Shown here one piece after another: positions 60,807-64,000 of a stretch of 64,000 nt of DNA. Both the position numbers and the translations under genes were made by a program. Origin of the DNA: Rhizobium sp. G21 (GTDB taxonomy: Bacteria > Pseudomonadota > Alphaproteobacteria > Rhizobiales > Rhizobiaceae). Below the pieces are notes generated by a model. That model was given only the letters and a program-made list of their open reading frames with translations. It made no database searches and had not been told where the DNA came from. Where the stretch lies: NCBI RefSeq assembly GCF_014158035.1, contig NZ_JACFXW010000001.1:3388001-3452000 (forward strand), read 5' to 3'. Each line of letters starts with the position of its first letter. Position 1 is the first letter of the stretch.

Positions 60807-61753
60807 ATGCCGGCTTATCGCTTTCCCAAGATCGCAGCTTCGGAGATCACTCCGCAATCCGTTTTCCTGCGTCGACGGGAATTCCTGGCAGGCGCGGCGG
60901 CGGCCGGCCTGATCGGCGCGACGGAGTCGCCGTCGCTCGCGGCGTTGGCCGCCAAGCCGTCCGCCTACAAGGTGAACGACAAGATCACCCCCAAGGAAGA
61001 CGCCACCACCTACAACAATTTCTACGAATTCGGCGTCAACAAGAGCGATCCCGCCGATTACTCCGACAAATTCAAGCCCCGGCCTTGGACGATCAAGATC
61101 GACGGTCTGGTGTCCAAGCCTCTGGAGATCGATGTCGATCAGTTGATCGCCAAGATGTCGGTGGAAGAGCGCGTCTACCGCTTCCGCTGCGTCGAGGCCT
61201 GGTCGATGGTCCTGCCCTGGAGCGGCTTCATGCTGGCCGATCTTCTCAAACTGGCCGAACCGCTCGCTAGCGCCAAATACGTCGCCTTCCAGACGGCCCT
61301 GCGTCCGGACGAAATGCCGGGGTCGGCGGCTTCGCGCCCATTCTCGACTGGCCCTACAAAGAGGGCCTCAGGCTCGACGAGGCGATGCATCCGCTGACGT
61401 TGATGGCTGTCGGCATCTATGGAGACCTGCTGCCCAATCAGAACGGCGCCCCGATCAGGCTCGTCGTTCCCTGGAAATACGGCTTCAAGAGCATCAAGTC
61501 GATCGAGCGCATCACGCTGGTCGAGGCCCAGCCGCCGACCGCCTGGAACACGGCGGCGCCGGATGAATACGGCTTTTATTCCAACGTCAATCCCAAGGTC
61601 GATCATCCCCGCTGGAGCCAGGCCACGGAACGGCCGATCGGCGAGGGCGGCGGCTTTTTCAATTCGCCGAAGAAAGACACGCTGATGTTCAACGGCTATT
61701 TGGATGAAGTCGCCTCGCTTTACGCCGGCATGGATTTGAAGGCGAATTACTGA
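60807..61753 (+). CDS. msrP: Protein-methionine-sulfoxide reductase catalytic subunit, frameshifted
   Basis: MsrP is a periplasmic molybdopterin enzyme that repairs oxidised methionine. The protein has a twin-arginine signal ([16 protein letters not shown]), the sulfite-oxidase fold ([20 protein letters not shown]), and the Mo-binding Cys in [12 protein letters not shown]. The second frame continues [20 protein letters not shown] and [13 protein letters not shown]. One G is missing near 61320, which would restore a [17 protein letters not shown] join. AGAGGA precedes the ATG. Its stop overlaps the msrQ start by 1 bp. Confidence 0.92.
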
Positions 61754-62400
61754 TGGCCGTCTCGAGCAGCGATGCGTCGATGGACTGGCCGCGCCGCATC
61801 AATCGCACCGTCGCCAAGATTTCGCCCTGGTGGATCTATGGGCTCGGGATGATCCCGGCCGTCTGGTATTTCTGGCAGGGCGCGACCGGGAAGCTGAGCG
61901 CCAATCCGGTGCAGTCCTTCGAGCACCTCCTGGGCGAATGGACGCTGCGGTTCCTGATCGCGACGCTGCTGGTGACGCCGATCCGCGATCTCACGCGCGT
62001 CAATCTCTTCCGCTTCCGGCGTGCGCTCGGGCTGATGAGCTTTTATTACGCGCTGATGCATGTGCTGACCTACGCCATCCTCGACCGGGCGCTGGTGCTT
62101 TCCGAAATCGTCGCCGACATCATCAAGCGGCCCTATATCATGGTAGGCATGGCGGCGTTCGTGGGCCTGGTCGCGCTGGCGGTCACGTCCAACAACTGGT
62201 CGATCCGCAAGATGGGCCGCAACTGGGGTCGGCTGCATCTCCTGATCTATCCGGCCGCCATTCTCGGCGTCACGCATTTCATCATGGCGGTCAAAAGCTG
62301 GCCGCCGCGGCCGCTGGTCTATATCGCCATCATCGCCGTGTTGTTGCTCTACCGGCTGGCCAAATACACGGCCGCTCAGCGGCCCTTCGCTTCGGCATAA
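61753..62400 (+). CDS. msrQ: MsrQ, heme-b membrane partner of MsrP
   Basis: The 215-residue protein has six predicted membrane helices and the YedZ pattern: GEWTLRFLIATLLVTPIRDL, RRALGLMSFYYALMHVLTY (heme His), RPYIMVGMAAFVGLVALAV and NWGRLHLLIYPAAILGVTHF (second heme His). It passes electrons from the quinone pool to MsrP. It begins in the msrP stop codon and its end overlaps the convergent amidotransferase gene by 25 bp. Confidence 0.95.
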   Translation: MAVSSSDASMDWPRRINRTVAKISPWWIYGLGMIPAVWYFWQGATGKLSANPVQSFEHLLGEWTLRFLIATLLVTPIRDLTRVNLFRFRRALGLMSFYYALMHVLTYAILDRALVLSEIVADIIKRPYIMVGMAAFVGLVALAVTSNNWSIRKMGRNWGRLHLLIYPAAILGVTHFIMAVKSWPPRPLVYIAIIAVLLLYRLAKYTAAQRPFASA

Positions 62401-63131
62401 GCGCGCACGGCGTCGCCGAAGGATTTGAACAGGCGGGCGGAGGTGGCGTCGCTTTCGACCCAGTATTCCGGGTGCCACTGCACGCCGATGGCGAAATTCG
62501 GCGCGTCGATGACGGACACCGCCTCGATCGTGCCGTCTTCGGCAACGGCTTCGACAGTCAGCCGGGGCGCGGTGACGCCGATCGCCTGACGATGCAGCGA
62601 ATTGACCTGGAATTCGCCGGCCCCGAGGGCTGCGGCGATGCAGGAGCCTTCCTTGACCTTCACGGTCTGCCGGATGGCATACATCCTGTCGCGCTCCGGC
62701 ACGTCGGGACGGCGGTGATCCCAGACGCCGGGCTTCTCCTGAATTTCGGTTTCCAGCGTGCCGCCGAGCGCGACATTGAGCTCCTGAATGCCGCGACAGA
62801 TGGCGAGCAGCGGCACGCCGCGATCGATGGCGCGGCGGATCAGCTCCATGCTCGTCGCGTCGCGAGCCGGATCATAGGGGCCGTTCTGTTCCGAAGCGTC
62901 GCCGCCGTAAAGCGAGGGATGCACATTCGAGCGCGACCCGGAAATCAGTACGCCGTCGACACGGTCGAGGATGGCGTCGATATCGTTGCCGCTTTCGAGA
63001 GCGGGCACGACGATGGCGGTTGCGCCCGCGCCCTTGACCACGGCGTTGACATATTGTTGCGGCGTCGCATGCCAGTAGTAACCTTCGATTTCGCGCGTGT
63101 CGGCGGGAATGGCGATGATCGGGCTGGGCAT
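62376..63131 (-). CDS. Class I glutamine-amidotransferase-like peptidase C26 (PuuD type)
   Basis: The 251-residue protein has the catalytic Cys in LLAICRGIQELNVALGG, the His/Glu pair in IGVQWHPEYW and the substrate region GVLISGSRSNVHPSLYG. The type is that of gamma-glutamyl-GABA hydrolase PuuD, which frees GABA from the putrescine pathway. No other puu genes are near. GGAGAC lies before the ATG at 63131, so that start is preferred over 63149. Confidence 0.9.
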   Translation of the reverse strand: MPSPIIAIPADTREIEGYYWHATPQQYVNAVVKGAGATAIVVPALESGNDIDAILDRVDGVLISGSRSNVHPSLYGGDASEQNGPYDPARDATSMELIRRAIDRGVPLLAICRGIQELNVALGGTLETEIQEKPGVWDHRRPDVPERDRMYAIRQTVKVKEGSCIAAALGAGEFQVNSLHRQAIGVTAPRLTVEAVAEDGTIEAVSVIDAPNFAIGVQWHPEYWVESDATSARLFKSFGDAVRAYAEAKGR

Positions 63132-63352
63132 GCTCGTCTCCGGCGTCATTGGGAACGGCCATCAAGTGGCGCGTCGGCTTTGCGATGTCAATCGCCTCAT
63201 TCCTAAAACGAAGCGCCTAACTATCGGTAAGCACTATCTTACTGCGACGGAAGCATAAGGAAAATCCGATGTTCGCGTCTTGCGGGCGCCATGGGGGCAT
63301 GCTTAACATCCGCGTCGGGCGAGGGCGACCTCGCTGGGGAAAGCAAAACTGA

Positions 63353-64000
<648 letters not shown>

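Overview
The window is a high-GC alphaproteobacterial chromosome segment, most likely from Hyphomicrobiales (Rhizobiales). The rplU-rpmA-GNAT-GNAT-obgE-proB-proA-nadD block, a form I cox cluster with coxC, DUF1127, an HxlR/QorB pair and a RIME-like palindrome all fit that order. No species is claimed.

Layout. 1-7971: housekeeping block, almost all on the minus strand (ribosomal proteins L21/L27, Obg GTPase, proline synthesis, NAD synthesis, a glycosyltransferase). 8346-28108: a roughly 19.8 kb genomic island inserted in a tRNA-Ser(CGA) gene. A 110-bp direct repeat (8236-8345 and 27999-28108), made of the tRNA 5' half plus its upstream region, bounds it. The island carries an RNA-repair cassette (rtcB, a tandem array of five Y-RNA/permuted-tRNA-like RNAs, the Ro60 orthologue rsr, and divergent rtcR), a tyrosine integrase, several hypothetical genes, a type I restriction-modification system and a GIY-YIG protein. 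28159-29412: the intact tRNA-Ser end, an unknown gene and a gene remnant. 29476-33197: an RTX protein, an aldose-dehydrogenase-like SDR and a FadR-type regulator. 33220-42015: aerobic CO dehydrogenase genes coxC-M-S-L-D-E-F-G. 42126-64000: a diguanylate cyclase, an AraC regulator, a second RTX protein, a TetR-controlled RND pump, qorB with its regulator, a TadG-like protein, an L,D-transpeptidase, eda, a toxin-antitoxin pair, msrPQ and the start of a TRAP transporter.

How the genes work together. The main discovery candidate is the array at 10234-10970. Each unit has 5' and 3' strands that form an 8-10 bp stem carrying a conserved GRCGAATGC motif. Between the strands are, in order, an optional variable-arm hairpin, a T-arm, an acceptor-like hairpin and a D-arm. 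This is a circularly permuted tRNA whose anticodon arm has become the presumed Ro-binding stem. A sigma-54 promoter in front of rsr and the adjacent RtcR activator suggest that rsr, the five RNAs and rtcB are one damage-inducible transcript.

Caution. At least fourteen genes contain one or more net single-base frameshifts, mostly in short homopolymers and including the normally essential nadD. Many of these are probably uncorrected sequencing or assembly indels, so I annotate such genes as single loci and give the break point.
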